Source: Bacteroidales bacterium
Lineage (GTDB): Bacteria; Bacteroidota; Bacteroidia; Bacteroidales; UBA3663
NCBI GenBank assembly: GCA_017561935.1
Contig: JAFZBE010000069.1
Coordinates: forward strand, 1-64,000
Length of the DNA: 64,000 nucleotides
Reading direction: 5' to 3'
Shown: piece after piece, positions 8,113 to 16,339 of the stretch
Position numbering within the stretch: the stretch's first letter is position 1
Layout of the letters: every line of letters begins with the position of its first letter
Translations under genes and position numbers: made by a program
Notes under the pieces: generated by a model
What the model was told of the DNA's origin: nothing
The model's database searches: none
The model's input: only the letters and a program-made list of their open reading frames with translations

Positions 8113-8721
8113 ATGGAAAAAATCGAACGTATCAACAAATACTTGAGTGAAGCGGGTGTGTGCAGTCGCAGAGAGGTCGATGGACTGATTGCCGACGGAC
8201 GTGTGGAAGTGAACGGACAGCCCGCCCGTATCGGCATGCAGATTGACACCGAGCATGACGTGGTGACCGTGGATGGCCAGAAGGTGGACCCTTCGAACCC
8301 CTACAAGAATGCCATCTCGCAGGAGGCGTTGGACGAGCTGGAACGCAAGCGCAACCCCTGGTGGGCCCAGCATAACGAACAAAAGCGCCAGCGGGAGGAG
8401 GCTAAGAAGCAGAACCCCAAGAGCAAGCTCCTGCGCAAAAAAGCAAAGAGCGGCACAGCCGGCGAGCGACGTGTGCTGAGAAACAATGCCGAAGCGATGG
8501 ACATGGACGAAGCCCAGCTGAAGCAGGCTGTGAAGAAGGAGAACAGGAAGGCGAAGTCGTTCAGCGATGTCTTTGCCAACGACAAGCAGGGACTGATGAA
8601 CGTGAAGACCCGTCGCGTGGAAGGCGTGAATCCGAAGGCGAAGGAGAAGAGGGGTTCGAAGGGTTTGAGGGGTTTGAAGGGTTTGAAAGGTTCGAGAGGT
8701 TCGAGGGGTTCGAAAGGTTAA
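8113..8721 (+). CDS. S4 RNA-binding domain protein with repeat-encoded tail
   Basis: The first 60 residues are an S4 RNA-binding domain (INKYLSEAGVCSRREVDGLI, DGRVEVNGQ) like the N-terminus of RsuA/RluB-type rRNA pseudouridine synthases. The catalytic synthase domain that should follow is absent; instead there are about 120 Lys/Arg/Glu-rich residues. The final 21 residues are seven X-(Lys/Arg)-Gly tripeptides, encoded by a 9-bp tandem repeat that also occurs outside genes (12890-12952). It probably binds RNA or ribosomes. A truncated pseudouridine synthase is the main alternative, but the long basic region does not resemble remnants of one. Confidence 0.8.
   Translation: MEKIERINKYLSEAGVCSRREVDGLIADGRVEVNGQPARIGMQIDTEHDVVTVDGQKVDPSNPYKNAISQEALDELERKRNPWWAQHNEQKRQREEAKKQNPKSKLLRKKAKSGTAGERRVLRNNAEAMDMDEAQLKQAVKKENRKAKSFSDVFANDKQGLMNVKTRRVEGVNPKAKEKRGSKGLRGLKGLKGSRGSRGSKG
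8655..8717 (+). repeat. 9-bp tandem repeat inside the S4-domain gene
   Basis: Seven units of tt(c/t)ga(a/g)(g/a)gg in frame at the end of the coding region, immediately followed by TAA. It is the same repeat as the intergenic one at 12890-12952. Confidence 0.9.
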
Positions 8722-8733
8722 CTTTTTAATGAT

Positions 8734-10800
8734 ATGGCGAAGAAGACGAAGACAACGAAGATATTTGAGGATTATGGGCTGCTGCGCGTAGCTACGGCTA
8801 TTCCGACAGTGAAGGTGGCCGATGTGGAGTATAACCTGAAGCAGCATATCCAGCTGATCCGTGAGGCACACGAAGAGGGTGTGCAGTTGCTGGCATTCCC
8901 TGAGCTGTCGCTCACGGGCTACACCTGTGCGGACCTTTTTCATCATGAGCCGCTGCTGAATGCAGCACGCGAGGGGCTGAAGCACCTGGCCGAAGCCACA
9001 CGCGGCATCGATATGGCCGTGATTGTGGGGGCACCCCTCCCCTACCGCAACCGTCTGTACAACTGTGCAGTGCTGCTGGGTGACGGCAACATCGTGGGCA
9101 TTGTGCCGAAGGTCTATCTGCCCAACTACAGCGAGTTCTACGAGGCGCGCTGGTTTGCCAGCGGAGCTGAAGTGCCCCCTGGAGCACGTATCGACCTGGG
9201 TGCACTGGCCGACAAGCGCTTCGACAGCATCATCTTCGGCCAGAACCTGCTGTTCGGCTTCGAAGGATTCACCCTGGGCATCGAGATCTGCGAGGACCTA
9301 TGGGTTCCCATTCCGCCATCGAGCCGCATGGCATTGGCAGGTGCCCACGTCATCGTGAACCTCTCCTGCTCGGACGAAGTGACCTGCAAGCATGCTTACC
9401 TGCGCCAGATGATACAGTCGCACAGCGGACGACTTATCTGCGCCTACGTCTATGCCTCGTCGGGGTTCGGCGAATCGACCACCGACCTCGTCTTTGCGGG
9501 CAAGGGAATGATTGCCGAGAATGGCGCCATGCTGGGCGAGAGCGAACGCTTCAAGATGGAGTCGAGTCTGCTGGTGCGTGATGTAGATATCGAGAAACTG
9601 AAGGTGCTGCGTCGCACACAGACGTCGTTCACACAACTGCAGCCCGACATGGGGCAGCAGCCCGAGAAGTTGGTGTATGGCGACAGGCACCACACCTGCG
9701 AACCCACACAGAACGGCTACTACACCGTGGAACTCACCACGCTGCCATCGCCCGACTTTGCATCGAAGCTGTACCGATACATCGCCCCACGTCCCTTCGT
9801 GCCCTCGAACGACGACGACATGGAAGAACGTTGCTCGGAGATCTTCAACATACAGGTGCAAGGCCTCGTGACGCGTTTGAACCACATCAATGCGAAGACC
9901 GCCGTCATCGGCATCTCGGGCGGTCTGGATTCGACGTTGGCGCTGCTCGTCGTGGTGCGTGCCTTCGACAAACTGGGCTGGGACCGCCAGCGTATCCTGG
10001 GCATCACAATGCCCGGCTTCGGCACTTCGGGACGCACCTACCGCAATGCGCTGGGACTGATGACTGCCCTGGGCATCACACAGCGCGAGATCTCGATCAA
10101 GGAGGCCGTGCTGCAGCACTTCAAGGACCTCGGCATCGACCCTAACAACAAGGATGTGACCTACGAGAACTGCCAGGCACGCGAGCGGACACAGATCCTG
10201 ATGGATGCTGCCAACCAGACCGGTGGACTCGTGATCGGCACGGGCGACCTGTCGGAGCTAGTGCTGGGATGGTGTACCTACAACGGTGACCACATGTCGA
10301 TGTATGCCGTCAACACCTCGATACCCAAGACGCTCGTCAAGTACCTGGTGAGATACGTGGCCATGAAGGGCGACGAGGAAGCACGGCCCTACCTGCTGGA
10401 CATCATCGACACACCCATCTCGCCCGAACTGACCCCCACCAACAGCGAAGGAGAGATCGAGCAGAAGACCGAGGACTTCATCGGGCCGTACGAGCTGAAT
10501 GACTTCTTCCTCTATCATTCGTTCCGTTTCGGCGCCAGTCCGAAGAAGATCTTCATGCTCGCCAAGGAAGCCTTCCAGAAGGACAAATATAAAGATGTTC
10601 GCGAAGGGACCTACGACGACGAGACCATCAAGAAATGGATGAGGAGCTTCTTCCGCCGGTTCTTCCAACAGCAGTTCAAGCGTTCGTGTCTGCCCGATGG
10701 CCCAAAGGTGGGTACCGTGAGCATCTCACCACGCGGAGACCTGAGGATGCCGAGCGACGCCTGTGCGACAATTTGGCTGAATGAGTGCGATAAACTGTAG
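8734..10800 (+). CDS. nadE: Glutamine-dependent NAD+ synthetase
   Basis: Catalyses the last step of NAD biosynthesis, amidating deamido-NAD with glutamine-derived ammonia and ATP, in the cytosol. The N-terminal nitrilase-type glutaminase domain shows the triad Glu 57 (FPELSL), Lys 126 (VPKVYLPNY) and Cys 186 (GIEICEDLW). The C-terminal synthetase has the PP-loop SGGLDS at 395-400 and GTGDLSELVLGW. At 688 residues it is the long, two-domain form, as in Mycobacterium. It starts 12 bases after the S4-domain gene, so the two are probably cotranscribed, and it ends at a strong terminator. Confidence 0.96.
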   Translation: MAKKTKTTKIFEDYGLLRVATAIPTVKVADVEYNLKQHIQLIREAHEEGVQLLAFPELSLTGYTCADLFHHEPLLNAAREGLKHLAEATRGIDMAVIVGAPLPYRNRLYNCAVLLGDGNIVGIVPKVYLPNYSEFYEARWFASGAEVPPGARIDLGALADKRFDSIIFGQNLLFGFEGFTLGIEICEDLWVPIPPSSRMALAGAHVIVNLSCSDEVTCKHAYLRQMIQSHSGRLICAYVYASSGFGESTTDLVFAGKGMIAENGAMLGESERFKMESSLLVRDVDIEKLKVLRRTQTSFTQLQPDMGQQPEKLVYGDRHHTCEPTQNGYYTVELTTLPSPDFASKLYRYIAPRPFVPSNDDDMEERCSEIFNIQVQGLVTRLNHINAKTAVIGISGGLDSTLALLVVVRAFDKLGWDRQRILGITMPGFGTSGRTYRNALGLMTALGITQREISIKEAVLQHFKDLGIDPNNKDVTYENCQARERTQILMDAANQTGGLVIGTGDLSELVLGWCTYNGDHMSMYAVNTSIPKTLVKYLVRYVAMKGDEEARPYLLDIIDTPISPELTPTNSEGEIEQKTEDFIGPYELNDFFLYHSFRFGASPKKIFMLAKEAFQKDKYKDVREGTYDDETIKKWMRSFFRRFFQQQFKRSCLPDGPKVGTVSISPRGDLRMPSDACATIWLNECDKL

Positions 10801-10814
10801 AATTCCCTTCTGAT

Positions 10815-10846
10815 TATGCCACGAACGACCCCGTGGCATAGTTTTT
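10815..10846 (+). terminator. Intrinsic terminator after nadE
   Basis: tatgccacg and cgtggcata pair around an 8-nt loop, followed by gttttt. It lies 15 bases after the stop codon. Confidence 0.85.
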
Positions 10847-10901
10847 GCATTTTTCTGAATTGTTTTACAATTAGAAAACCAAAAACCCATTCGATAAAAA
10901 C

Positions 10902-12845
10902 ATGACATTAGAAGAATTCAAATCCTCACTGGACGCCAGCCTTCTGGACAAGGTGAAGGACGTTTGTGAAAAAGATAAGGATGTGACCGAGGCCGATGCC
11001 AAGGTGCTCTATGACTTCATCATCGACGTGGCTGTTCCCGCCCTGGGGGATGACCAGGTGGGCGAGCCGTTCCGATATCTGAGCAGCTCGACCAATGGTG
11101 TGCGCACCGAGGACCTGCAGGCCGTGATCGGCGAAGGCTTTGACGCCGGACTGTGGACAGAACTGCGCACAGGACTGGGTTTCGACCTGTTTGTGGAGCG
11201 CAACCTGACCTCCGACTGCAAGGTGACCGACTTCAGGTTCCCGCCCATGCGTGTGAACATGCAGAAGCTGATGGGCGATGGAGCCTATCGTGCCTGTGCG
11301 AGCGATCTGGGCTATCACCTGATGGAGCATTGCCAGGCAGGTGACCCTGTGCGCGACATCCAGACCCTGCACCTCCTGCTCGATGGTGACGAGGCAGCTG
11401 CTGCTGCCGAATACATCAGTCAGGCTGAGGGCGAAGCTTTGCGCCTGGCCACGATGACGATGGGCAATGCGCTGAAGGACGGTCCGGACTATGTGCAGCA
11501 ATGTGTCTATGACATGCCGCTGGTACAGAGCGAGAAGGCGGACCAGAAGAAGATCCTCATGCTGCAGCTGAACGACTGCATCGCCATCGTGGGCAATCCA
11601 GAGCGTCAGAAGACGGTGGCTGAGAAGCTCCACAACCTCATCGGCTCGATGATCCAGCAAGGCAACAGCGGCATCACCGTGCTGCTGGGCATTGCCAAGC
11701 TGCGTATCGCCCAAAGTGCACGCACGCGTGCTCAGATTGCGCATCAGCAGCAGAAGGAGGATGAGGCCAAGCAGTTGGAGCAACAGGCTCAGCAGACCTT
11801 CATCGGTGCCCTCAACTACCTCATGCCACCCCTGCAGCAGGCCGATCCCACCACCATCAGCGACGAACAGGTGCGCCAGTACTGGCTCTGCCTGAAGATC
11901 TGCCAGGAGATGGCACAACCCAAGGCCATCAGCCTCCTCTTCGAGGCCATCGTGAAGGTGGAGCAGGCACAGATCGCCGCCCTCGACAACGAGCATGCCG
12001 ACCAGCTCAAAATAAGCATCATCGACCAGCATATCGACATGTCGAAGCTGTTCTACCAGATGCCGCAACCCCTGCAGGAGCAGTTCACCAACTATTCGGA
12101 GGGCTGCATCTCGCTGATCCAAACTTACCTCGAAGGTTTGAACAACGAAGAGGAAGACAAGTACAAAGGCCACGATGAAGAGTTGCGCCTCTGCAACTAC
12201 TACCAGACGCTGGGCGAGCTCTACGACCACCTTGGCAAGACCGAGGAGAGCTACGACGCCTACACCGAGGCACAGATACGCCAGATGCGCTACCTCGCTG
12301 CCCTCAAGAAGGAGGACGAGGAAGCTGGCATACAGATGTCGCCACGCGCACTCATTGCTCGCCTTACCTTGAGCGTCACCAACCACAACCTGGGCATGTA
12401 CTATCGGAAGGAGGGCAAGTCGCAGCGAGACCTGTCGGTGCTGCTGCGTTCGAACATGGATCTTGCCCTGGATTGCTTCAAGGCCTATCCACGTGACGGC
12501 AGGGTGATCCACTTTGTGATCAATGCTGCCCTTGAGCTGGGAGATCTCCAGCACAAGAGCAAGGGCATCAAGGCCGAGGTGGACACCTATACCAGGGTGA
12601 TCAGCCAATTTGTCGTGCTCAACAACCTGCGTCTCGACCAGCAGCTTTGCGTCGATATGGCGATGATCCACACCAAGTGCGGACAGTGCCAGGCCGACAA
12701 CAACATCCGCAGGTACAAGGATGCCCTGCGCAACCTTGACGTGGCGCAGAAGCTGTGGTCAACGCTGGCTAACAACACCAAGAACCCCGAGTTCCAGAAG
12801 AACGCCGACGCGGTGGCCAAGATGATCAAGCAGCTGGGGAAGTAA
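10902..12845 (+). CDS. Large helical TPR-like protein of unknown function
   Basis: A 647-residue soluble protein without signal peptide or membrane segment. It is almost wholly helical and rich in Gln, Ala and Leu. A Gln-rich coiled-coil run (HQQQKEDEAKQLEQQAQQ) lies around residue 285-305, and a TPR-like unit (YYQTLGELYDHLGKTEESYDAYTEA) lies around 430-455; other parts look like degenerate helical repeats. It stands alone behind the nadE terminator with no clear promoter consensus. I do not recognise the family; a scaffold or protein-binding role is only a guess from the helical repeats. Confidence 0.75.
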   Translation: MTLEEFKSSLDASLLDKVKDVCEKDKDVTEADAKVLYDFIIDVAVPALGDDQVGEPFRYLSSSTNGVRTEDLQAVIGEGFDAGLWTELRTGLGFDLFVERNLTSDCKVTDFRFPPMRVNMQKLMGDGAYRACASDLGYHLMEHCQAGDPVRDIQTLHLLLDGDEAAAAAEYISQAEGEALRLATMTMGNALKDGPDYVQQCVYDMPLVQSEKADQKKILMLQLNDCIAIVGNPERQKTVAEKLHNLIGSMIQQGNSGITVLLGIAKLRIAQSARTRAQIAHQQQKEDEAKQLEQQAQQTFIGALNYLMPPLQQADPTTISDEQVRQYWLCLKICQEMAQPKAISLLFEAIVKVEQAQIAALDNEHADQLKISIIDQHIDMSKLFYQMPQPLQEQFTNYSEGCISLIQTYLEGLNNEEEDKYKGHDEELRLCNYYQTLGELYDHLGKTEESYDAYTEAQIRQMRYLAALKKEDEEAGIQMSPRALIARLTLSVTNHNLGMYYRKEGKSQRDLSVLLRSNMDLALDCFKAYPRDGRVIHFVINAALELGDLQHKSKGIKAEVDTYTRVISQFVVLNNLRLDQQLCVDMAMIHTKCGQCQADNNIRRYKDALRNLDVAQKLWSTLANNTKNPEFQKNADAVAKMIKQLGK

Positions 12846-12854
12846 AGGACCAAG

Positions 12855-12885
12855 ACCCCCTCGGTCCCCCTGCTTAGGGGGAGGA
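12855..12885. repeat. Dispersed CCCCCTGCTTAGGGGG hairpin motif
   Basis: The motif gaccccctcggtccccctgc, then ttaggggga, forms a short hairpin after the helical-protein gene. Related copies stand at 1011-1040, 2721-2752 and, inverted, 1383-1409. It could act as a weak terminator, but no T-run follows. Confidence 0.7.
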
Positions 12886-12889
12886 CTTG

Positions 12890-12952
12890 TTCGAAGGGTT
12901 CGAGAGGTTCGAGAGGTTCGAGGGGTTCGAGAGGTTCGAGAGGTTCGAAAGG
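12890..12952. repeat. 9-bp tandem repeat, intergenic
   Basis: Seven uninterrupted units of ttcga(g/a)(a/g)gg in the gap before the nitroreductase gene. This is the noncoding counterpart of the repeat that encodes the tail of the S4-domain protein. Confidence 0.9.
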
Positions 12953-13005
12953 TGCGGCGGACGGGAACACGAATGGCAACTAGAAATGAATAAAAAAAGT
13001 GAGAG

Positions 13006-13533
13006 ATGGACAGTTTTCATGATTTAGTGATACATCGGCGGAGCATCAGGAAATATACGGGGGAGCTCATTGACCCCGATCAGGTGAGGCTCATCCTGGA
13101 AGCTGGGCTGATGGCGCCGGCGGGAAAGCGGCGCAATCCGTGGCATTTCGTTGTGGTGGACGACCCAGAGAAACTGAAGGCTCTCAGCGAGGCTCGCGCG
13201 ATGGGTACAGCACAGATTGCACACTGTGCGATGGCCATTGTGCTTTGCGCCAATCCTGCGGAGTCGGACACCTGGGTGGAAGACCTCTCGATAGCCAGCA
13301 TCCAGATGCAGCTGCAATGCACCGACCTGGGCTTGGGCAGCGTGTGGTGCCAGATGCGTAATCGAGAGAATGCCGACGGTGTACCTGCACCTTATACGGT
13401 ACGGCAAATCCTGGGCATCCCTGAAGAATATGAGGTGCTCAACATCATTGCCATCGGCCATATAGGCGAAGAACGCAAGCCTTACGACACTGCCAAGCTA
13501 CAGTGGGAGAAGGTGCATGTGGAGAAGTGGTGA
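13006..13533 (+). CDS. Nitroreductase-family flavoprotein
   Basis: A 175-residue member of the FMN-dependent nitroreductase family, cytosolic NAD(P)H oxidoreductases. Typical features are the N-terminal RRSIRKYTGE phosphate-binding stretch, APAGKRRNPWHFVVV at about 32-46, and the C-terminal LGIPEEYEVLNIIAIGHIGEE. It is at the short end for the family. The substrate cannot be told from sequence. The gene converges on the nucleoside kinase, with a shared terminator between them. Confidence 0.9.
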   Translation: MDSFHDLVIHRRSIRKYTGELIDPDQVRLILEAGLMAPAGKRRNPWHFVVVDDPEKLKALSEARAMGTAQIAHCAMAIVLCANPAESDTWVEDLSIASIQMQLQCTDLGLGSVWCQMRNRENADGVPAPYTVRQILGIPEEYEVLNIIAIGHIGEERKPYDTAKLQWEKVHVEKW

Positions 13534-13554
13534 GCATCACCACAAAAATAAAGA

Positions 13555-13592
13555 CGGGCAGTGGAGGGTGACCTTCGCTGCCCGATGCTTTT
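13555..13592. terminator. Terminator between the nitroreductase and nucleoside kinase genes
   Basis: cgggcag/ctgcccg stem with outer gcatc/gatgc pairing, followed by a run of seven T on the plus strand. On the minus strand the tail is T-rich but less regular, so it is strongest for the nitroreductase. Confidence 0.75.
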
Positions 13593-13594
13593 TT

Positions 13595-15274
13595 TCAGTA
13601 CTTGAAAGAGGATCCACCGACGAACTCGCGCATGATGGAAGTAGGAGGAATCTCCTTGTCGCTCACTGCGACGAAGTAGTGGATGAACTTGAGCAGGCGA
13701 TGTGCCTCGCAGTATTCGGGGCTATTCTTAGGCACGGATGCCAAGATGGGTTCGGCATGATTGCGGAGCACCGCAAATTCGATATGGAGTGCCGAATTGA
13801 ACATCACATCGGCCGTCTCCTGATAGGGGAAGATCCACTTCATCTCACCCTCACATACCGAAGGCCATTGGGCGATGGTCTGCTGGGCCGTGAATGCACC
13901 GACGTTGTAGTCGCGGATGATGCGACGCAGCAGACGGCAGTCGCTGGTGGGTATCCAGTTGTGGTCGTCGAGCGAGATGCTGGTGAGACAGGAGATATAG
14001 ATACGGAACTTGAGCGACTCCTCGATCTGCGAGGTGAGCGCCGGGTTGAGCGCATGGATGCCCTCGATGAGGAGCAGGGAGTTGCGTCCCATCTTGAGTT
14101 TCTTGCCGTTGTATTCGCGCAGACCGGTCTTGAAGTTGAACTCGGGCACCTCGACACGTTCACCGCGCAGCAGGGCATTCAGGTCGCGCACCATCGTCGT
14201 GCTATCGACAGCCGAGATGTTGTCGAAGTCATACCTGCCATCGGGGAACTTGGGTGTATCGACACGATTGACGAAGTAATCGTCGGTAGAGATGCTCATC
14301 GGCTTGAGACCGCAGGCCTTGAGCTGGATGGACAGACGTTTGCAGAACGTGGTCTTACCGCTTGAAGAAGGACCGGTGATGAGGACTACGCGGCAGGGCC
14401 GGTCGGGATCCTGGTAACGGCGGTTGATCTCTTCGGCAATCTGCACAATCTTCTTCTCCTGCAATGCCTCGCTGACCTGGATAAGTTCGCTGGCGTGACC
14501 TGCCTTGATGGCCAGGTTGACATCGCCCACGTTCGACAAGCCCATGATGACGCTCCATCGCACATATTCGGCAAACGTCTCGAAGGTGCGAGGCTGATCG
14601 ACCTTGGGAGCCAGCTGCGTGGGGTTCCTCATGTCGGGCACACGCAACAAGAGACCGTCCTGGTACTTCTCGAGCCCCCACACCTTGATGTAGCCGGTGG
14701 AGGGCAGCAAAGCACCGTAGTAGTAATCGACGGTGTCGTCTAGCAGATAGTAGTCGCTATAGACGCGGTCGCTGGTCTCGAGCAGCTTCACCTTGTCGAT
14801 GTTGCCGTGTTCGCGGAAGATGCGTACAGCATCCTCGGTGGGAGCCTCACGATGATGGAACGCCATGTCGCTGTCGATGATCTCCTGCATGCGCTGACGT
14901 ATCCGCTCGACGTCGTCGGCAGTTGCATGGTCGGCCGCGCGGGTGTAGAAGTTGCAGTAGAAGCCGTTCGAGATGCTGTGCTCGATGTAGAGACGGCCCT
15001 CGGGGAAAATCTCGGAGCAGGCCTTGTACAACACAAAACATAATGAACGCACATATATGCGCATACCCGAGGTATCGTTTAGTCCGACAAAACCGACGTC
15101 ACGACTCTGATACACGCGGAAGCGCAGTCCCTGCGACGCATTGTTGACCTTCGCCGAAACGACCTGGTAAGGAATCTGGAGCTCGGGCTGAAGGCTCTGG
15201 TAGATTTCAAGCAATGTACTACCCTCTTGAAATGAATAGGTCTTGTTGTTGTTCTTGCAACGTATTTGTATCAT
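13595..15274 (-). CDS. Nucleoside kinase, uridine-kinase/PRK fold with TGS-ThrRS-like N-half
   Basis: The C-terminal half is a phosphoribulokinase/uridine-kinase domain with the P-loop GPSSSGKTTF and downstream STDDYFVNR and FDFKTG-like motifs (seen as PEFNFKTGLREY), so ATP-dependent phosphorylation of a nucleoside is likely. The N-terminal half begins with a TGS-like segment (YSFQEGSTLLEIYQSL) and continues with a region resembling the second additional domain of threonyl-tRNA synthetase (EHSISNGFYCNF). This fusion is widespread in Bacteroidetes and Firmicutes. The ATG at 15274 is used because the longer reading frame would run through the promoter at 15307-15338. Confidence 0.87.
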   Translation of the reverse strand: MIQIRCKNNNKTYSFQEGSTLLEIYQSLQPELQIPYQVVSAKVNNASQGLRFRVYQSRDVGFVGLNDTSGMRIYVRSLCFVLYKACSEIFPEGRLYIEHSISNGFYCNFYTRAADHATADDVERIRQRMQEIIDSDMAFHHREAPTEDAVRIFREHGNIDKVKLLETSDRVYSDYYLLDDTVDYYYGALLPSTGYIKVWGLEKYQDGLLLRVPDMRNPTQLAPKVDQPRTFETFAEYVRWSVIMGLSNVGDVNLAIKAGHASELIQVSEALQEKKIVQIAEEINRRYQDPDRPCRVVLITGPSSSGKTTFCKRLSIQLKACGLKPMSISTDDYFVNRVDTPKFPDGRYDFDNISAVDSTTMVRDLNALLRGERVEVPEFNFKTGLREYNGKKLKMGRNSLLLIEGIHALNPALTSQIEESLKFRIYISCLTSISLDDHNWIPTSDCRLLRRIIRDYNVGAFTAQQTIAQWPSVCEGEMKWIFPYQETADVMFNSALHIEFAVLRNHAEPILASVPKNSPEYCEAHRLLKFIHYFVAVSDKEIPPTSIMREFVGGSSFKY

Positions 15275-15306
15275 AGTATTTGCAAAGTGAGGTAATAAAT
15301 GTGGTG

Positions 15307-15338
15307 CAAAGGTAATGCTTTTCTTCAAAAAAAACAAA
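15307..15338 (-). promoter_or_regulatory. Promoter of the nucleoside kinase gene
   Basis: Minus-strand TTTG (15335-15338), 20-nt spacer, TACCTTTG (15307-15314), 32 nt before the chosen start. Confidence 0.7.
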
Positions 15339-15363
15339 AAAAATCCTCAAATCTTTGCTAAAA

Positions 15364-15395
15364 TTTGGTCAATTCTTTTTAAATATGTATATTTG
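15364..15395 (+). promoter_or_regulatory. Promoter of the TPR-topA-GH3 operon
   Basis: TTTG (15364-15367), 20-nt spacer, TATATTTG (15388-15395), 20 nt before the TPR gene's ATG. It is divergent from the nucleoside kinase promoter. Confidence 0.75.
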
Positions 15396-15415
15396 CACCC
15401 CAAAATAGAGAAAGA

Positions 15416-16309
15416 ATGATGAAAACTTCTGCAATATCCATATTGTATATCCTGTCGGTTGGCTTCATTTTGACCGCCGAAGCACAGGATCGTGCACAAC
15501 TAGAGCATGAGTTGGCCGTCACCGCCTATAATTACTCGGTAGGCTGTGCCGAACGTGGCAAATACTCTGAGGCCCTTGAGGGGCTCACCCACATTCCAGG
15601 CGGGCATCTGACCCCACAACAACTGGGTTGGGTAGATAGCCTTCGCACCCAGTGTGAGCTGTTGGCAGGTCATCCGGCACCAGCTCATGAGATTCCGCTG
15701 GCAGAGTCGGAGCTCATCGACATCGATGACCAGAGTGCCGCTTTCATTCACGGTATCCAGGCCTACAGGAACGGCGATTACGCTAACGCCAAGAAGCTCT
15801 TCGGCGAGGCCATCGAACTAGATGACGGACCGCGCGAGCAGGTGCTGATCGAAGCCTTCTTCTGGCTTGGACAATGCGAATACCAGCTGGGCAATTATGC
15901 TACCTGCTGCGAGGATCTGATTGCGTTCAACGACTTGAAGAACGAGAATACGGAGATCCAATATTTCGCCCTGGCCTACTACACAATGGGCTATGCACGC
16001 ATGCATGAGAAGAAATGGCGTCACTCGCGCATCAACTTCGAGCGTTACCTTGACAGTCAGCCCAACCAGTATCTCGACTCCTACAAGGATGCCGAAAAAC
16101 GACTGAAGGAATGCAAGGCCCTGGAGGCTCGCACCACGACGAGCTACAAGCAGCCGCTCAATATGTTGCCTATCGATGCCAACATCGGCGAGATAGTAGC
16201 CATCACTGAATCGATCCGAAAGGTGGATCAGCAGAAGTCGAAGGAAGAGATGGAGCGTGCCCAGGCCATTGAGAAGTGGCGCAACTGGCGTGCCCCGTAC
16301 ATTCAATAA
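15416..16309 (+). CDS. Exported tetratricopeptide-repeat protein
   Basis: A 297-residue protein with signal peptide (ISILYILSVGFILTAEAQ) and several TPR-like helix pairs, including IQAYRNGDYANAKKLFGEAIEL (shown in part) and FFWLGQCEYQLGNYATCCEDL near residues 120-175. It is probably periplasmic and would mediate protein-protein contacts. It is followed after 30 bases by topA, probably in the same transcript, although no functional link is evident. A second ATG one codon later could equally be the start. Confidence 0.8.
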   Translation: MMKTSAISILYILSVGFILTAEAQDRAQLEHELAVTAYNYSVGCAERGKYSEALEGLTHIPGGHLTPQQLGWVDSLRTQCELLAGHPAPAHEIPLAESELIDIDDQSAAFIHGIQAYRNGDYANAKKLFGEAIELDDGPREQVLIEAFFWLGQCEYQLGNYATCCEDLIAFNDLKNENTEIQYFALAYYTMGYARMHEKKWRHSRINFERYLDSQPNQYLDSYKDAEKRLKECKALEARTTTSYKQPLNMLPIDANIGEIVAITESIRKVDQQKSKEEMERAQAIEKWRNWRAPYIQ

Positions 16310-16339
16310 CCCGAAACCAAAGAACTGTTTTTATAAACT

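Noticed and set aside
8113-8721. Frameshifted pseudouridine synthase gene
   Set aside because: The following sequence holds no remnant of the catalytic domain in any frame before nadE, and the frame stays open with a distinct basic composition.
12587-12979. Minus-strand reading frame with repeated Glu-Pro-Leu
   Set aside because: It is the antisense of the 9-bp tandem repeat and of the end of the helical-protein gene; codon use and lack of start context do not support a gene.
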